64,000 nucleotides of DNA. Source: Leucobacter sp. cx-42. Its GTDB lineage: Bacteria; Actinomycetota; Actinomycetes; Actinomycetales; Microbacteriaceae. The notes beneath the pieces were generated by a model that saw nothing but the letters and a program-made list of their open reading frames with translations, did no database searches and was not told the origin of the DNA. The stretch lies in assembly GCF_014529985.1 (NCBI RefSeq), contig NZ_JACVMU010000006.1, forward strand, positions 186,001 to 250,000, written 5' to 3'. Below are positions 62,236 through 64,000 of the stretch, one piece after another (position 1 is the stretch's first letter; each line of letters starts with the position of its first letter). A program made the translations under genes and the position numbers.

Positions 62236-63288
62236 TCAGGGAAGCCAAATACTCAATGGAGCTGGGTCACCGGTCAATCGCGTCCAATAAGCGTGACCGA
62301 GCGCTAGCCCCACAGACGTTAATGTCATCCGGTTAATTCCGTTTCGTTCGTCCTCCCAAATATTACGAAGAGGCGCCAAAGCTGGCACGTGTTCCACTAC
62401 CTCATCAGCGATCTCGCTCTCGGTCATCTGTCCGAGAGCGAGGATTCGTTTTAGATCTTGAATTTGTATACTCAGTCCAAGCTCCGCGGCGATTTTTTCT
62501 AGGCCTTGGTCAGTGAGAAGCACCAATTGAGTTCGAGCATGATCGCGCATGGCTGGCGTCACAAGGTCGCGAGATTTCAGCTCGCTAAGAAACTCCGGCT
62601 CAATTTCAGACTCAGAGAATCCTCTTGTATAGAGGCCTTCATTTCCAGAACTAATTGCCTTTCCAAAGCTCTTCGATGAGATACTGAGCGTGCCCGCTCC
62701 GACATATTCAATATGCTGGTAGTCAGCATGACCGGGCGGAATATCTACACCGATATCTGAGACGTTTCGTCTAAGTATTGAGTAAAGACTCTCCGCAGTC
62801 TTAACGTCGAGTAGCCGTACGTATCTAAGATAAAAAACCCATGCAATGGCGCGCCTCTGTTGTTCAGTTAGCTTCGAGGCAGATGAAATCGCCTCGTTTA
62901 GAGCCAGAGTGCGCAAGTTTCGCTGATCCTCGTTTACTCGCGAGGCAAGAAGATCTACGAGTGCCGTCCGAAGGTCTGCTTCCCCCGACCGTGCAAACTC
63001 TTTTTGCGCTTCAAATACAACGGTTTGAACGTCAGGATCCGCCAGCTGGTGTACTCGCTCAGGATTCTCGGCTTCAAGTTTGGCAAGAAACTCAGAGGTG
63101 AGAGTTTCAGCTCTCTGCAAGGCCAGAGATTGCGCAACGCCTGCGAGCTCGATTGCATTACTCCGAAAAACATCAAGAGCAACTTCTCGAGCTTCATTGA
63201 CGGTCAGACCATGAAAATGCATGTCCTTCCCTGCTTGATAATTCGCTGAGCCTGGCCCTGCTTCTTGCTGCTGGCTACGCTTACTCAT
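62236..63288 (-). CDS. Hypothetical protein with N-terminal GSANYQAGKDM motif (LPO_1073/Vpar_1526-like)
   Basis: The 350-residue soluble protein begins with a polar segment and GSANYQAGKDMHFHG (residues 13-27). A helical region follows (VNEAREVALDVFRSNAIELAGVAQSLALQR) and then a mixed domain rich in charged residues. The layout recalls a family annotated as LPO_1073/Vpar_1526, of unknown function; I am only moderately sure of that. It overlaps the gene before it by 8 nt, and both share the NYQAG motif. Base composition is AT-richer than the core genes, so it was probably acquired. Confidence 0.75.
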   Translation of the reverse strand: MSKRSQQQEAGPGSANYQAGKDMHFHGLTVNEAREVALDVFRSNAIELAGVAQSLALQRAETLTSEFLAKLEAENPERVHQLADPDVQTVVFEAQKEFARSGEADLRTALVDLLASRVNEDQRNLRTLALNEAISSASKLTEQQRRAIAWVFYLRYVRLLDVKTAESLYSILRRNVSDIGVDIPPGHADYQHIEYVGAGTLSISSKSFGKAISSGNEGLYTRGFSESEIEPEFLSELKSRDLVTPAMRDHARTQLVLLTDQGLEKIAAELGLSIQIQDLKRILALGQMTESEIADEVVEHVPALAPLRNIWEDERNGINRMTLTSVGLALGHAYWTRLTGDPAPLSIWLP

Positions 63289-63592
63289 CGATATGCGGTC
63301 CTCCGATTACCATGTCCCGGCCTGCCTGGTAATTCTTCGATCCGTGACCGCCATGCTGTCGCAAACTATTGCTTTGTGGATCACGTTTGAACAAGCCGAC
63401 GAGCAACAATCCCAGGCCCGAGGCTGTGACTGTCAGGGCGACCATTCCTGGCCACGAGAAGAACGAGACTTTTGCTTCGAGTGAATAGATGTAATAGGCG
63501 ACCCCTAGCGTTCCCCCTAGCCCCATTACGATGCCACCCAACGAGAAGAACCTTTCTGAAATACTCACAAAGTCAAGCGTAACTACAGGCAT
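63281..63592 (-). CDS. Small membrane protein ending in a GSKNYQAGRDM motif
   Basis: The 103-residue product has two membrane helices (about 14-36 and 46-68) and a cytoplasmic tail ending HGGHGSKNYQAGRDMVIGG. That tail matches the N-terminal motif of the next gene's product, which overlaps it by 8 nt. The membrane protein and the soluble one probably work as a pair, with the shared motif forming a similar surface in both. The function is unknown. The start codon is uncertain; a later Met (IVMGLGG) would remove the first helix's approach only. Confidence 0.7.
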   Translation of the reverse strand: MPVVTLDFVSISERFFSLGGIVMGLGGTLGVAYYIYSLEAKVSFFSWPGMVALTVTASGLGLLLVGLFKRDPQSNSLRQHGGHGSKNYQAGRDMVIGGPHIDE

Positions 63593-64000
63593 CCTTCTGA
63601 TAGAGAGCCGACACGAACATCATGGTTTCCGGCCGGTGCTTACATAGAATAAAGAAGTCTACTTCACTTCTAGTGGAGTGGAATATACATCGGAGTTAGG
63701 ACTCTATTCGTTATCGCCGAGAACGTCCGCCTCTTCATCGACGAGGTGCTCAAGTCCAAACCAGATCGATTTCCAAGATGGCTTGACCTAAGCTGAGCAG
63801 GCCCAACCGAAGCCATCAGCCCTTCGAGCTTTGCGATCTGAAATGACCTCTAGCCACAGCCGATGATTGCGAGTTCACCTTGCCCTCTCGGCTTGGGTAC
63901 AACCGACCCCTAAAGCGCCACTTCGAACACATTTACGTCATTCGACCTACGGAATTCCGAGACCAAAACTCGCACAATTACTTAGTCGGGCATCGCCAGC
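63593..64000. other. AT-rich end of window with a possible gene remnant
   Basis: No complete gene is seen. A plus-strand frame at 63674-63796 ends in FVIAENVRLFIDEVLKSKPD and then RFPRWLDLS-stop, with GC-rich codons between AT-rich flanks. It has no start or SD and looks like the 3' end of a lost gene. Confidence 0.35.

Noticed and set aside
55558-64000. Prophage or integrative element
   Set aside because: No integrase, structural phage gene, relaxase or tRNA attachment site is seen; only composition and gene content mark the island.

Overview
This window is a chromosomal segment of a high-GC Gram-positive actinobacterium, most likely of the family Microbacteriaceae (a Leucobacter-like genus is my best guess, not proven). 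The grounds are an actinobacterial rpoB-rpoC pair, a mycothiol-type formaldehyde dehydrogenase, the coproporphyrin-dependent haem genes hemH and hemQ, an LAXTG-type sortase signal, and many genes whose start codon lies 6-8 nt after a -10 box (leaderless transcripts). No rRNA, tRNA, CRISPR array, integrase or insertion sequence was found.

Region by region: 0-1.6 kb, membrane-protein genes downstream of rpoC. 1.7-9.4 kb, rpoC and rpoB on the minus strand with a clear terminator and promoter; RpoB carries Asn where rifampicin-susceptible enzymes carry His at E. coli position 526. 9.4-13.8 kb, housekeeping genes (PAP2 phosphatase, methyltransferase, SprT-like metalloprotein, two Nudix-type proteins, PlsC) with two copies of a palindromic intergenic repeat. 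13.8-18 kb, diaminopimelate dehydrogenase, MgtE magnesium transporter with a short upstream ORF, a CueP-type lipoprotein and a FUSC membrane protein. 18-23 kb, hemH-hemQ divergent from an iron or haem ABC importer, with three 14-nt direct repeats between them. 23-29.4 kb, a GntR regulator, then two YhgE/Pip giant membrane proteins with a TetR regulator. 29.5-31 kb, an Mrr-type type IV restriction enzyme. 31-36 kb, a P-type ATPase and a DHA2 drug exporter with its divergent TetR regulator; two more repeat copies. 36-44 kb, a complete kdpFABCDE potassium system. 44-47 kb, a LAXTG-anchored secreted protein with four lamin-tail-like repeats. 47-53 kb, an amino-acid ABC importer in line with lysA, divergent from a PucR regulator. 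53-55.6 kb, mycothiol-dependent formaldehyde detoxification genes and a lipoprotein.

55.6-64 kb is an accessory island with AT-richer spacers. Its core is a translationally coupled three-gene cassette: an MmeI-like DNA methyltransferase whose N-terminal nuclease motif looks degraded, a superfamily 2 helicase, and a GIY-YIG (T5orf172-type) nuclease. I cannot match this set to a named defence system and regard it as the best candidate for an undescribed restriction-like system. Next to it is a convergent two-gene module whose proteins share a GSxNYQAGxDM motif.
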